From: Pyrocephalus nanus
Taxonomy: Eukaryota > Chordata > Aves > Passeriformes > Tyrannidae
Assembly (NCBI GenBank): GCA_038380795.1
Contig: CM076265.1
Coordinates: 3,956,001-4,020,000, forward strand
Length of the DNA: 64,000 nucleotides
Direction: 5' to 3'
Shown: piece by piece, positions 13,401 to 28,165 of the stretch
Layout of the letters: every line of letters starts with the position of its first letter
How positions within the stretch are numbered: the stretch's first letter is position 1
Notes under the pieces: generated by a model
Database searches by the model: none
What the model was told of the DNA's origin: nothing
Seen by the model: only the letters and a program-made list of their open reading frames with translations
Position numbers and translations under genes: made by a program

Positions 13401-16400
13401 TCTCTTGGCATCGTTCCATAATGTTTTCTGTCTCTCTAATACATTTTATATTCAGAATCTGAATGAGCCAAGTAATGCTCTCTCCACCATCTCCCCCTGA
13501 GCAGAGATACCTGAAACACCGTGCTGTGAATAACATCTCACTGAACAGGTTTCTGTGATGGATGAATCAGTGCAAAGGGAATCCTAGTTCTCCCCTTCAT
13601 GATAAACAGAATTAGACCACAATAAAAGCACCGTGGTGACAATCTGCAATTGAGTATTTTTGTCTTTGTTTTTTAAATGTTCATACGTAGAGTTAATACC
13701 CGCTGTTGAAGTGAGTTATGGTTGTCAAAGTATATTTGATGATCAGAAAAACATAAATTATGTTGTTCTTATAACATCACAAAACTACAAATTCTGACAT
13801 TTAGAATAAATGCAGTTAAAAGTAACAATAGAAGTGCAAAAAAAAAAAGAGAATTATTACTGTTATAACGCCTCATTTATTTGAAATTATACCTCCAGTC
13901 TTTTGTGGAAATACTGTCCTCTTAGACAAATATGTAATAACATTGTCCTAAACTATTTCTAAACTATGTAAACTATTTTCTTAATATTATCTCATCCTAC
14001 TGTTGAAAGAAGTGAAACACAAAAAGTGACTTGTCCATGCTTAAGGAGATATATTGGAAGAGACTAATATTGTGTTCTGGGTAGGGGCTTAAAATGCCTT
14101 TCTATAGCCTAAGCAATTATACAGGCAGGACAGGCTGTCACTTGGCAAAATTAATAATTTAGGTAATATTGAACACCTTCAGCTGGAAAGGCTGGAGATT
14201 AGATCGAAAGTTAATTCTGGTGCCTCGAAAGTAAGGTACTGCCTCCAACAAATCTTCTATTCTCACACTAAGCACAAGAGAGCTCTGAGTGAAAATAAAA
14301 TGCCACCAAAACAACCCATAGCCAGTGCTCCTTTGAGCTCTGGAACTATAATTTGGTTTTGCCCAGACATAGATCATGGACTTCAGCTTGTGGTATCTTA
14401 CTGGGAGACTTTCTGATATCAGGTGAATTCGGGAACTGAAACATTTTGTTTTGTGAAATCTGTTTTTTTTTTTTCTTGGAGAATTGTCTGTTTGTGAAAT
14501 GGTTACTTTTCCTAGAGTGGCTAATTGACCTTTTGTCACTGAGGGTCCAAAGCTCAGTGAAGCCTGAGGGAAGTTAGCATCAAGATGTCATCGTTGCTCG
14601 AAACGTTGTTACTTTCAGGATATCCCAGCTTTGCCTGGAAATACAGTGTTGGAGGATTTACGAGAAAGTGAAAGGGACACAAAGCAAAATGAACACACAC
14701 TTCATGAGGGTTTGTATGGAGCATATCCTTATTCACAAATGTGACTCTCTTCTTCCATTTTAAAACCCATTTGTATTATAGGCAAAAATCTTGGAGGAGG
14801 CAGTTTTTAACCGTGTTCATGATCTTTTGTAAAATTGATGTGTATTAAATATTCATAGGAGTTAAAAAACCAGTCAACCAACCAACCAAAGTAAAAAACC
14901 TAAACATACCATGCAAGTGATGCTGCTTGTAATTCCTCCTCCCCAGACTGGTCTGCTTTAATTATTTTAAGTTCCTATATATGCACCATCCAGTTTGGAG
15001 GCTGTTGCCATATGCACTTGACAACATTAAACAGAAATACATTCAGATGAAAGTGAGATATTGTGCAAAGCATGGGGCACACATGATCTGAGTGGCTTGA
15101 AAGGGAGACAAGTGCCAGCCTTTTTGATTAGGAGCTTTCCTGCAGTCGTTCCTTCTGGAACTCTACTGCTTTAGGAATCTCTTGCGATACGAAGGTTGTT
15201 TATTATTCCGTGTTGTTTCTCGTAACTAGACATCTTTAAGCATCTAATGGGTGGGTGGTTTTGACTGAGGAGTTTGAGATTCTGTGTAATTTTGGCACCA
15301 GAGTTCCCCTGTGGATTTAGCACCGTTTTTGTACAGGAGCCTCGAGTGACAGAGCCCATAAATAATGCACAAAGCTGTACTTTACAACAGAAGGATAAAA
15401 AGTTGTGCCTTCAGTTAGTGTGCATTGGTCTTCTACTTAGCAAAGGAGACAGAACCATCTAAAGCAGTGCAATTGTGGAATTAGATTGTCTCATAGATGC
15501 ATGAGCATTTCTACTTAGATGTAATCTAATCACCTTAATGCACACCTACCAAAGGATATAATTTTATATTTTTTAAAAAGTCTGATGATAGAATGTAGAC
15601 TTTTTTTAAAGAATAGGGAAGGCCCCCCCTTAATCTAAGGACAATATTACTCACTGGACTAGAGATATTTGGGTTCAGTTCAGCTTTTTCTGGTTAATCA
15701 GATACTGCTGACTGCTGAAGAACTTGTCAGACCATTTAAAAAGACCTACCTCCAACTTTCTCTTGAGGTGCCGCAGCCATCAGAACTCTGTAAGCTCTGA
15801 CTAATGCCTGGCAGTACTTTCCATACCCTGCATCCTCCTGTGTTCAGCTGTGTGGGGTGCTGGGCAATGAGACAGTCAGTTTGCTGGGGTTTTTGAGTGT
15901 CTATCTGTATGTTCAGTTGTGTTTCAGTCTGTCACAAAGGCAAGCAGAGACCTGTTATTTTTGCAGACCAGAAAGGAGTTGCCTTTGGCTGAAGGGATGG
16001 ACAGCTCTGAGCCCAAGTGTTCTCCAGTTACATTAGCTAGGCACAAAGGAGATTTAAAATGCTGAGGACCTCCTTCTTAGCATCACTGTGTATGAACTTT
16101 TATTCTGTAGTTTATCAGCATAAATCATTTTATAAGTTTCTTGCGCCTAACTTTTGGAATGAAAATATGCAATCCTTTCCAAAACTCCGTTGGCTTGCTG
16201 TTTCCACAACATTCAGTGTTGTTTTCCACATTTAGTATAAATTAAACTTTCAGCGTGCACTTCAACTTCTCTTTGCAATGAGATTAATCATTTTAAGAAC
16301 TAATTTATGTAACGTACCATTTGCCTGCCATTACAATGCAAAAATGCAGCTTCCTCCACATTTGGCAGAGCATATGTTTTGTGGGAGGGACAAGGACAAA

Positions 16401-16643
16401 GACCTGAAGAAATCTAAACATCTAAACAAGAACTAAAACAAAGAACAAAATTCATTAGTAGAAAACCACTTGGGGCACCAGTTGGTCTAATTCTCTTTGC
16501 TGTAGACAATCGTAATCCCAGAGGAAGGTTTCTCTGGCAGCATTTCAGGGGAAGGCTTATATTTTCATTATGAGGGAGTTCTCTTGAAAAATATCCTTAA
16601 TTAGGTCAGGATTGACTAAGGTTTCTTAAACAGAGACTAAAAA

Positions 16644-16679
16644 TTTTTTTTTTCTTTTTTCTTTTTTTTTTTTTTTTTT
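16644..16679 (+). repeat. Poly(T) tract with two C interruptions, 36 nt
   Basis: T10, C, T6, C and T18 in succession, preceded by a short A run. Confidence 0.93.
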
Positions 16680-19600
16680 ACATTTTTGTCATTGTCAGTC
16701 TGTTTTACTGCAATCAGTGACATAAAATTTAGAAGAAAGCTGATAATATATAAGGAGTGATGATTTGGAGATTTGTTTCTTACTTCACCATCTATACTGA
16801 GTCACTGAGTCATAGTAATTTTCTGCCCTTTAATTTTCATCTTTTCTGAAAGAAATTATTTTAGCTTTGGGAACAGTTGGTAGCATATCTTTTTGTATCT
16901 CAAAAATATGCAATTCTGCAGTAGCTGAAACATCAGAATCTTTTAAAAAGGTGGAATTTCTACTGGGCTTCTTTTGATTCACAAGGCTTATATCTGAAGA
17001 TGACTTACTTAAATTCGAATTTGCAAGTTTAGGTGCTTATCCTTTTGCAAGATAAATTTTTAAGTCTTCTTCCAAAAAGTAAGGATTAACCAAAAGCCAG
17101 GAAATGCTTGTCAGAGCAACAGGGTGTGTTCCCTTTAAAGGGAAGTTGTGGTATTATAATGTCTAATGTCTGACTGCTTTTACAGATCATTCCTTAGCTT
17201 TTTTTTCTCTGCAAACCCAGGCTCCTAAATACAATTCCTTGAAATGTTTCAAACTATTTTTTGTTTGGTGTGGATTCACTGCCTTTGTGGAGAAGAGCTG
17301 AACTGAGGTCTGGGTGGTTTATCTTGCTTCCACTGCCAGATAAACCTCCTGGTCAAGCAAAAGACTCGTGAAAAATCCTTTAAGTCAGTATTTAAGTTAC
17401 AAGAATGGAATGAGATGCCTCATATTCATATGAAGAGGATTTGGCCATAATTAGAATCACCTTTGGTTACTCCACACCCCAGAGTGGGACATATTCCAGC
17501 CAGAGATCTGGCATTCCTGAAGGCACTCTCTCTTACAGATTACAGATTATTCTCTCTCTTACTTGCACATTATTGAATGTTTTAAATCAATTCTCTGAGG
17601 GGTGTAGCAGCTTTGAGACCTCAATGACCTAAAAATTACGACAAAGTAACTTTGACACAAAAGGCTTGCTCTTTTCTGAGAGACTTTTTTTTCTCCACAC
17701 CTCTAATCCCTGGAGCTGGGATCTTGTATTCCTTTTGTATCTTTTTGGAGCAAGCTGGATTTGGGCTACAGCAGTGCCTTCCTTTATTTTGTATCTTAAA
17801 CTGACCCAAAAGACTATCAGAAACACACAGATGCTGCAAATGAGCCCTGGAACTAAAGATTCAGAGCTGCTCTACTTGTTTGTTTTACTTGCCTTGTCAC
17901 TGGTTCTTCCTCTGTTCAGCCTACACTTCATTTTATTTGGCTTTGGCAAACATTTTGTAGCTCAGTTATAAATGTGTTTCAGAAGTTCTTGGCCTCTGTA
18001 TTTGCCAGCTTCACGTGAGACTTTGAGAATCACACAATAATAAGCTGCTGCTTAGGGAAACGTCCTTGCCCAACTCATAAGGGTTTTTAGTGTTTTTCTG
18101 CAGTGTTTTCTGGGGCTTTGGATTTTTTTTAAGAAGTGTTTAATAGTATTGCCCTTTCTTAATTAGCATGTTATTTCTGATAAAATTACAGTGTGACTTT
18201 TATTTCTGTCTTTAGGAAAAAAAACATGAAATGACAAAACAAACAGTCAAACTATTTCCAAAGGCTAAATTTACTGATTTGTTGGTAATTAAATGAGTGC
18301 TTAGGCATTAATGACCAGCTGCTGTGATGTCCTGCACTCGCTGTAGGAAATGCTCATGCCTTTACAAAAGAAATGTAAAATACTGCTGGATATTTTCACA
18401 AAAGAGTTAAGAGTTTGTGGGGGTTAGAGTGCATAATTTAACATCTGTGTCAGTTTGCACAAAGAAAACGCTGAAAAATTAGATTAGGAAAAAAAACCAA
18501 CACAACAAAACCAAAAACAACACAGCTGGGTTCTCAATTCTTTCAGGAGATCCTACTGATGTATTTGCAGCATTAGGTACTCAGTTCTTATCCTGATACC
18601 TTTCATGACCATGCTGCTGTGGACTCTCTAAGTATCATCTGTAACTCAGCTTCAAAAAGCTGCAACTCTTTTAAAATATAATTTTAAAGGTATTTTCCAC
18701 CCCTAGTTCACTTACGGCCACAAACTTCAGATACACAGGTGAGAGTCATTTGCTCTTAATTTACAGTTACTTATTTTTGATTGTCTATTCCTCTGGGAAT
18801 CATAAAGTGCTGATTTTTCTCTGATTCTGGAAAAATCTACGTGTATTTGTCTTCAATATGTTTCAGTAGTTGAAGTTCAACAGCCTGTTTTCTGTTTTCC
18901 TCTGACTTGTTGCATATATTAAATAAATTGTAAGGGCCTGTATGTGATCATAAATTCTTGCAATCAGTACAGCAAAGGAATATTGTAAGAAATTGCCACT
19001 CCTGGCTGCAATTTTAGGTCTAATTTTCCCGCAGAAAAGCGTTTATGACTGACCTATTTTGTCTCCAGCTGTTCCCCATGATACAACATACCTGCTGCTT
19101 GCATGAACAAAGGTGTGGGGTTTTTTTCTAAAAAAAGTGTTCCACAATCACTTTTCAAAAATGTAATTCTCTTATCAAACATCATTCAGATTTTAGGCAT
19201 CTCTGCTTCAATTATGCATCATCTTTTCAAAGGCAATCTTCCCTGGTACAGTGGAAGGATACATAAGGTGCAGGAATGTCGTTGTGCTTTCAGTTAGGGT
19301 AAAACAGGCCCAATCAAGAAAACCACAGGGTCCTTTAATCAATCTTTTCACTTCCCACTATGTGTTAAGGTCCTCAAATGGTGGCATTGAATTTGCACAG
19401 TGTGTGTGGCTCTGGAATTTTAGGGAAGTGCAAGAGAGTATCTAGAGACCTAAGTCAGAGAGGATTTTGACTCCCAAAAGTCTCTCCCATGGGATAGCCT
19501 TTGGCAAGATGTGGGCTAATTTTTGCTTTGGAGGCATTAGGGGTTTCTTATGGATAGATTCCATATATGGTGGCTTTTCCTTTGATGAAAAGTCCAAGTA

Positions 19601-21531
19601 ATAAAAAAAAACAAACACCAAAACTTCAAGAAGATAGCTTATTTCATTAAAGGATTATTTTTTTTTCTCCATTTCAATGAGCTCAGGCTATGGCCTTTTG
19701 AAAAAAATATGCTGTTTCCATAGCTGCAAGTTTAAATCACCTTTGATGCCATTACCTTTGTTGCACACACTGACAAAAATATCTTCTTGTGTTTTTAGAC
19801 AGTTTCAATTTTCAAATAATTTCTGAGGACAAGCTAAAGCACATTTTCTTTTCCAAATGCTTTTATAGTTTTCAAAAGCCTGTCTGTTGAGAACTCCTAT
19901 TCTTAAATAGGCTGTACATTTTTGTCCTTACAAACAGGAGAAGGCAATAATGTAACCCTGGGCTAGCTGGGATTTAGTTAGTGACAAACCAACAGAGGTG
20001 CTTCTGTCCATGTCATTACACACCTTAACACTGATGAAAGTTTTATGATGTACCTAAGAAGCAGAGGAGAATTATGAGTTCCTACAAGTGGATCTAATAA
20101 GTGGGAAAAAAAAAAATAGGAAGAGTTGTGTTTATGTACCTCCATGTATTATTAAAAGACAACTAATTAAACTCTTCAGTGTGACCATTTTTTTTTCACA
20201 CATTTTAGTAATAAAAACATATAACTGTACATTTATTTACTCCATAGAATAATATCATGGCTTGTTGAGCCTTTAAGTTGAAGCCATTTCAGGATTTTCA
20301 AGGTCCTAATTTAAATAATTTGAGCATGTGTTATTTTATGAAGTTTATTTTAGTGCACATTTACTGATAAGTTCAGATCAGATTTCGAACAATTATGAAG
20401 ACTTCAAAGAGCAGTCTCTACAATAACAGCTTTAGGCCCATCTGCATTAAGTTTGTTCTGACTAAAATAACAAAATGAGTAAATTGAACCTCTGTAATTT
20501 TTAGTCTTACTGCAGTCCTGCTTAAAACATCCAGGTTGAATATATTTCTTGGTAGAGGGATGTCTGTTTTATACTGGAAATCTTAAAAATACTGCAATGA
20601 ACTAACACAGGACAAAAATTTAACTATTTCCAAAATAACAGCACTTTCCTGCATATAAGAATATTAATTGGTCAGGAATAGTTTTGAAAATTGTGATCCT
20701 GCTTTGGTATATTTCAAAGATCCATTGAGGCCTCTTTTTCTGTGCTTTGCAATGTTTTATTATTAAGCAGTCACTTTAATAAATTGCCTGACTGCAATAG
20801 GTCAGAAAGCCCAGCTGACTTGTGTTCCTTTGTACTCCATATGCCTTGCTTATTTGTCCTAGAACGGTTTCAAATGGTCTGTTTGCCTGAAATGAAACAT
20901 TCTCAAGTTTATTACGCTTGTCTCTGTGCTACAAATTAAATTGATCAGCAAGAAATATGCTCCTGGTCAAATTGACAGGAACTGCAGGGAACTCTAGACT
21001 TAGGGTTTCTCTTGAAATATTGGGGAGTGGTTTTTGTCTTCTCGTGTTTGTCTGAGTGATGTAATAGGATTTTTTGAGCTGTTCGGGACTGAAAGCATTT
21101 ATTGCCTTTTCACCTGAAATTAGATGGGACTGAACTTAATGATCAAGTCATTCTCACTAGTTCTATGTCCTTCTCCCAGCACAGCTCATCAAGTTTATGC
21201 CTTCGCATTATTCACAGTCTGCGGCAATAATTATTTTTTGTCAAAGAAATGAAGACTGATTTCCTCAAGTATTCCTGAAGTTCCTGAGTGCACAGGCAAT
21301 TTAAAAACCTAATCAGTCGTGTTTTGATTTTTTTTTTCTTGGGGGGATGTGAACTTTTCCAAGGGTGCACTGCTGTCTCCAGATACCTCTGTGTTCCTGT
21401 GCTTTCTCCAGCTCGCTCATTGCAATCACCAAGGCTTCCCCTCGTGTGCTTTTTTCTATTTTTGATTTATGAAAATCATCACAGAATTCCTTTGCATGCT
21501 GTTAATATCTTGAGGTAATTCTGCCATTCTT

Positions 21532-21564
21532 ACTTGCAGAACTACTTGCAGAACTTACTTGCAT
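21532..21564 (+). repeat. 12-13-bp tandem repeat, about 2.6 copies
   Basis: ACTTGCAGAACT (21532-21543) is followed by ACTTGCAGAACTT (21544-21556) and a partial ACTTGCAT. Confidence 0.85.
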
Positions 21565-24296
21565 AGGACCATCCTCCCTGGAATTCTTCCTCCAAGTCTT
21601 TCTGTTTAATCTCACGTGTGTTCTTTATCACGTGCATCTTCATCAGAGCCATTTCTTTTTTTGGTCCCTTTCTTATGCTTTTGATTTTTATTTATACAAT
21701 TTCAAACTTTTCCAGCCCTCTAAAGATGTCTTGAAAGGCAGCACTGATCCCATTTGCATTTGGGAATTGGGACTGTGTGCAATCCTAACCTTCCCAGAAG
21801 TCCTGTTGTGGACAAATAAGACTTTCATTGATTGTAGACTGTTGTAAACATGTGGTTCTATTACTGATTTCATGATGATTACAAGAAATTACCAGTCTAT
21901 TAGAGTCATGATTAAAAATCAGAGGAAAAAAAAATAAAGGTATAATTTTGCTTAAATTTTATAGTGGTATTTTATAGTGCCACAATAGTATTTCTACAAA
22001 AGCTATTCCTAAGACTGTCTACATAAAAAAAAAAAAAATTAGTTTTGGACATGATTTCCACAGTAACATAACATGCTCAATGAGCTATGTATGTGTGTAT
22101 ATATAGATAAAGTTTTTTTAAAGAAAAAGAGGAAACATTAGAGACACTGACAAGTTAATATTTCTATTATGTACTAGTAGCTCTAGCTGATAGTGACAGC
22201 CCCATTAAAAATACAAAAAAAAAATCCCTGTACAATATTGTCTTCCTGTCACACTAAAATGTTGGGGTACACATCTTTCATGGATGCTTACATGACATAT
22301 TATGTAGAGATATTCTGACTGAAAGAAATATATTCACTTTAGGGCAGTGAAAGACAGTTTAACTTTCTCTGCTACACTGTGCAAGCAATGTAATTTGAAA
22401 AAATAGTGAGCTTCACTATTTGTATTTGTCCCCACAGAATCAAATCCAAACCCAAGAGTGCTATCTGCAATGTCATTTTTTGTGTTATGATCGATATCTA
22501 TGTATCTATTCATAAATCAAATTTCTTTTCTACTCTGTTGTGTTAGCACATGAGTGACTAATATGTTACTCCATCAGTTGACTAAGAATTAATGGTTGTA
22601 AATACCATATTTATCTAAGCTCTGCAAACTTCACATATTCACTTTTTCTGTACCTTAATACAGCTAGGATTGTGATATATATTTCAGAAGAGATGATTTA
22701 ATCAGCTAAAAACCACCAGTATTGCCTGCTTTTATGGTTGTCTTGAGAATTTTGGTTCTTTTCCCTGCATGACTGTGGGGATGCTGCACACAATCTGAAG
22801 GCCTTTATTAGCTTGCAGACAATATTACAAGTAACTTTTAGTAATACTGAATAATGTGGGTTCAAAAAAACAATATATTTTACTAAGAGCAGAAACTTTT
22901 TGTTGTGTACATAGAAAAGGTATTGGTATAAAACATAATTTTGGATGCTTATGATTTACACTTGATTTTCATATTTGGCAGTGCAAATGATGACTTAAGG
23001 GGATTAATCAGATATGGTGTTACATGATAATTTGCTTTGGGCAGGAAAAGGCAGGACACTTGTTGGTTCAAGAAATCTGTGCTCCTTTGCTACTCCTGTG
23101 ATTTAAAAAGGAAAAAATTCTGTGTTTCATAGAGGTATCGGATTCTAGGGTTTTTTAAGGGTGGGGTTAGAGAAGCATACATATTTCAGAGTTCAGAATT
23201 TCTCTTCATAATTCTGATTCATCTAGGAACATTCCCAATGAATGTCTACCAGCGTACAGAACTCAAGTCTGGGGCCTGCCAGACTTCATTGTCTGCTCAG
23301 GCAAAAATGTGACTTGGGAAAGTGAAATTAAAAAAAAAAAAAGGTGATTTGCTGGCAATTTGCCAGTCACCATTGTGCCTGTGGTTACTAATGGATGATG
23401 TCTCAGAGAAAGTGGCATCCTCTCTCAGAACAGCAGGTGAACCTTTTTTGGGAGATCTATAAAGCACAAGAATCCCAGCTGCCATTTCCAAACACTTCCC
23501 CCACCACCACCCCGAAAAAAAGCATCTCTCTCTCTCCCTCTCTCTCTGTTCTGATCATTAAGGTAAACTTGCAAAACACTTTCCAAAGCTGAGCTTATAA
23601 ACTAAACTGCTGCACAATGTAGGACACCAAATCCCAGGAGCTTTGGTGGAGATGTTTGTCCGTGGCACTCTCTAGGATTCCTCTCCCACCCTCACTTCCA
23701 TCTATTCTGCAGGCTATTAAAGAACTCTTTCACCTCCTTATCACCCTCCTTCTCTCTTTCTGACACCTCCCTGCTTCCTCCCCTTTAACATTTCTCTTCA
23801 GTTCGTAGGTACCAATTACCTTTCTCCTCAGAGATAGTCTAATGAACGTGTAGTTCAGCAAACTCGGAGAAATTGTTGAGAAGGTTCATTTAGCTTTGTG
23901 AAATAGCTTTTTTTTTTTTTTGAACCTTGTATGCTGATAACAATTAAAATAAGATGACAAGTCCACAGAACTCACAATGAGGCACATTGTTAGCGTAGTA
24001 CCTTTGCCTATTTGATCTTTCATCTGTTTACCAAGCAAGAAATATAACTTCTAATATGTGAGGTTTTTTTCCCCATGTGTATGAATGTACATGTTTGAAA
24101 GTTCCTCATATATGTGTTTTTTACCCCGTTAGCTGTCAGATAGTTTAGATTCCTTTTTAAATTACAGACGCAAAACCTCCTTTGATATGAAAAAGATGTG
24201 GGTTTGCAAATCTTTGGGAGATTTCCCCAAGCTCCTTTAATATTTGAGCTGGAAATCTGAGATTTAAGAAACTTTCTTGAACAATTATTGTTGTGG

Positions 24297-24311
24297 TTTT
24301 TTTTTTTTTTT
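24297..24311 (+). repeat. Poly(T) run, 15 nt
   Basis: An uninterrupted run of T in unique intergenic DNA. Confidence 0.93.
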
Positions 24312-25327
24312 CCCTGATATCCCCAACTGCAGAATGTCTCTGCAGGGATTCTGGTGGGTAGTGACTATCTGTTCTTCATCTGAGCTCCCAGTGATCCACG
24401 TGAATATCTAGCAATATTTGACATAACTGCGGATTGCACAAATAAAGGGAACTAAAATTTTCCCAAAAGCCTTTCGTTGCTCGAAAAACCTCTTTGAAAA
24501 ATGTTCTAATACTTGTAGAGTTTTAACCACTGCATGCAGTAATAATGTGTTATTACACATAATATGATATAAAATAATAATAATAATTGGCTGTTCTTAG
24601 GTTGTGTTTTTTTACCTGTAGATGTTCTGCTACCCTGTCTGACAGAGAGCTGCAGAGAGACGTGGTGAGCTCAGTGGCAGAATGAATTTTGAAATCAAGT
24701 CCCTTAGTCCTGCACTCTCAGCTTGGCCCTGCTCTCTCATCAATATTGTGTTGTGTCAGATGAGCACTTCCCCCTTAGAATTCATTGTGCTTCCAAATAT
24801 TTAATTTGCATTGGGATGAAGGTATAAGTAGCTCATTTAGATTCCCAGGGACAATGGGTCTTGTAAGGGAAGTGTCAACAGCCCATAAACCATGGAAGTG
24901 CTGAAGTTGCCAGCCTGAAGTTCAAATAAACCTGCCATCTATGATGAAAGAAAATGCCACGGTCCAATATGTTACAGTAAACATTTTCTTTAAAAGGAAT
25001 GGCTGTTGAATCCAGCAGGAGAACGTGGGCAAAATAAATTCATAACATGTAGCAGGAGGTTGCTGTAAAGAGCTTGCTTTGGGATACAATTCTGTTCTGC
25101 AAATATCAGCGTGCTTGAAGGATGGCCCCAGTTTGCAAATGTGTCAGCGAGTTCACTGATGGCATCACCTCGTAGTTGTGATTTATTCCAGTTTTCTGCT
25201 GTCTTGATTTCATGGTCAGTGCCAGAAATCGCAAAGAATTTTTCATCCTTTGCTTATCTGTTTGGCTTCGAGTTTTTGTCATCCTTTTTTCAGTTTCTAG
25301 GGTGGTTTGTTTGTGGTTTTGGATCTA

Positions 25328-25344
25328 TTTTTTTTTTTTTTTTT
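25328..25344 (+). repeat. Poly(T) run, 17 nt
   Basis: An uninterrupted run of T in unique intergenic DNA. Confidence 0.93.
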
Positions 25345-28165
25345 GTCTCTGAAGATGATGTGATTCTTGCTTTTGTGTTGGTGGGATGTGTTACTGCACA
25401 TTTTCTTTCCCTATTTGTAATCTAATTAAGTCCTATTCTTATCAGAGTTGACTGAAGCTTTAATTACTTACTATATCACTATAAAAATGCTTTTTGGAAA
25501 GGAGGATGGATTGATTGAATAAGTAATAAGCATACATAGAAGTCAATGAATTTTTTTTAAGAATTATTTGTCTAGATATAAGCCATTCATTTTCCTAGAT
25601 AGTGTTAAGTTGTTTTTTCTGTTCTTCCTGGAAAAACTTCCAGCCTGAGAATCAGTAAATAATGGTGTTCTTCTGTATGCAGAATTGCATTTATATTAAT
25701 ATTTACCCTGAATTTTTATCCTGGCCAATCTTGCAAATCTCCTTACAACTTTGAGGGTTCATCCACTGAAAGAAACCCAGGAACTTTATCACATATCCCA
25801 TGTCTTAGAGAAATAAAAACATGGGGTGAGCAGGTGAAAGCAATAGCCAATCTACAGGTTTTGAGCAATTCAGGGACTTAAAGAAAACTGACTGAATAGC
25901 TGACTCTAAATGGCAAAGATGCCAAAAAGCTGAATTGTTTGTTTGTTGTTCCTTAGTATTTTAGCCAGACGTGGTCAAGTTAGAGGCACTGAGGTCAAGG
26001 CTGATGCAGGAGAACCAGCAAGCCTGTAAAATCTGTGGGAGGTGATGGAATAAATTACCAAGGTGTTGAATTTTGGATTAGAACTAAGGGTTTTAAAACC
26101 TTTAAAACTGGTTTTGTTTATTCTACTCTTGGGAGTTTTCAGGGGTTTCCAAGATATCTCTTGGGTAGTTGTATGGGATAAAGGGAGGGATTTTTTAAGA
26201 ATGTATTTACTTTCCTGTGGTGGAAGGAATCCTGAGTTTAAATATCCCAAGAACCCTTAGCCAAAATAGGCTGTGTGTGGAAGATGATTTTCTGTCAACA
26301 TTTGATCTTGAAATATCCTTTCAAGAGGAGCCTTAGTTTTTAAATCCCTTTCTGCCTATGTTATATTTTCTAGATCTTTTGCAGCCTCTGTGCTGGTTTT
26401 CCAGCTTCATTCAGGTTTTGCCCCAGTTAAGCCAAAGAGGAATGTTTAACAGAGCTGGTCTCTCTCCCCCCTGTTTCTCTCAGCATTGCAGTGTTTCTCT
26501 AATAATATCTATGATGCTATTCTCATCATGGCAGGAACCAAATATTTCCACAAAACGTATTGGAAATGAAAACTCCTTTTATTGTCAGTGTAAAAATATG
26601 CTGAAGACATGCATGACTGAACAGGCAAATGTAACGAGCTACTGGGAACTTCAATATTGGAGATACATTGTATTGACTGACAGTGGTGTAAATGGCAAAC
26701 AGACCTCTGCAAACATTTACTGTCGTTACTCGTCACTGCTTGGATTCTGAAGAGAAAAGAAGTGAAGAACAGTGCTACAGAGCAGTAAGAAATCATTGTG
26801 AGTGTCTCCCAAGCTCTTTCCTTTGTCTAATAGGACAGCAGATACCTCCAGATCCCTTTCTAAACACTCTTCAAAGGCAGCACGAACCAGTCTGTATTAG
26901 AAAAGCCTCATTCTTGCTATAGGATAGAGGGGAATTTTAATAGCAACATGACTATTATTCTATCTAAATCAATAGGGTGAGTTTCTATCTTGTTAAAGAA
27001 GAAGTGACTGTGCTGCTGGGGCAGTGGGAAGGGAGAGAGATGCATATTAGATTAATAGCTAAATCTATAGTAACACTCAAAGATCTAAAAGTGAGATGGG
27101 CATATTTGAAAGTGCAATCCCCAAATTCCCTGCTCATCCTCATCCTCCCAGCCACCAGAGGCTTTATTGCAGATTGTGTTGCAGTGTTGTTTGCCAGCCA
27201 TCCAGTGCCCTCTTCCTTAGACCCAACAGCAGCATCCTCTGTCTTGGCACTTGTGAACAGCTGAATATTTAGCTCATGAGAAAAACATCTTTTGGGGACT
27301 TGCCTCTGCAGGTGTCTCCTAATTTGGTAGAGGTATTCAGGATGCACTTCCTAGAAACTTTAAGTGTGAGGTGCTCACCTGAACCCCTGAATAGCTTTTG
27401 ATCCCAATACAGTTAATGTCTCAGGAGAAGGAAAAACCACCTTCTTAGTCTCTGGAAAATGCATTTTAATTGATACAAACCCCTCAATTTCCTTGCTCTC
27501 ATTTGAGCTTCAGTTCAACTTCAGAAGCCTAAAATTTCCATGAGGGACTGAGGGTGTTTCCAGAAGAGCTATATTTTTTTATGATTAGCAGCTTCCTGAG
27601 GAGTGAGAGATAGGGATCTGGAGATCCAAACCAAGCAAGGAACTGAAACCCATGTATCTGACATTCTACAGGGATATTTCAGTCAGTAGTTCTTGTGTAA
27701 GAGAGTAGGTATCATTTTTGCAAGTCACCTTGCGAAAGAGATGGATTCCCCTGCTGTTATTATTACTATATTTATTTATTTATATAAGATGTTAAAGCTG
27801 AGCTTAAGTTTCAGCTCCTGGGTTTGGGGAGGTGAATCCTAAAGCCCAGACAAGTTACCTGAGGTTTACTTTAAGGGCTAAGGTCCCTAAAATCAGGTGT
27901 TGTCAAGTCAAGCATTGCATTGCACATTGCTGCTTTGTAGACAATTCCCAAGACTTCAAATAAAGTCTTTGAAATCATAGAAGCAGAGGCAAAGCAATTT
28001 AAATTCCACCTATCAGACCTTCCAGCCCCATGCAGGGGTATTCTGCAGTAGCTAGAGCAGTCTTCTAAAAGTGCCCCTTAAAATGGGCTCCTTATTGGAG
28101 AAGCTAAAAGTGAGAAAGACTGCTGATCTTGTGAAATGATTTTGTTTGTTAGAAAAGCCCACTTT

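Larger units (their letters stand above)
8493..28165. other. Intergenic AT-rich DNA, no gene seen
   Basis: Apart from poly(T) runs (10183-10199, 16644-16679, 24297-24311, 25328-25344), a GT repeat (10409-10425), an AT repeat (about 12493-12507), a CT repeat near 23527-23548 and a short duplication at 21532-21564, I see no exon, RNA gene or clear transposon. Old, strongly diverged repeats could be missed. Confidence 0.7.

Noticed and set aside
24660..24720. tRNA-like GTGAGCTCAGTGG box A motif
   Set aside because: There is no box B at the right distance, no anticodon arm and no CR1 tail. It is probably a chance match.
27968..28040. AATCATAGAAGCAGAGG stretch resembling a CR1 end
   Set aside because: The diagnostic GTTGGAAGGGACC block does not follow.
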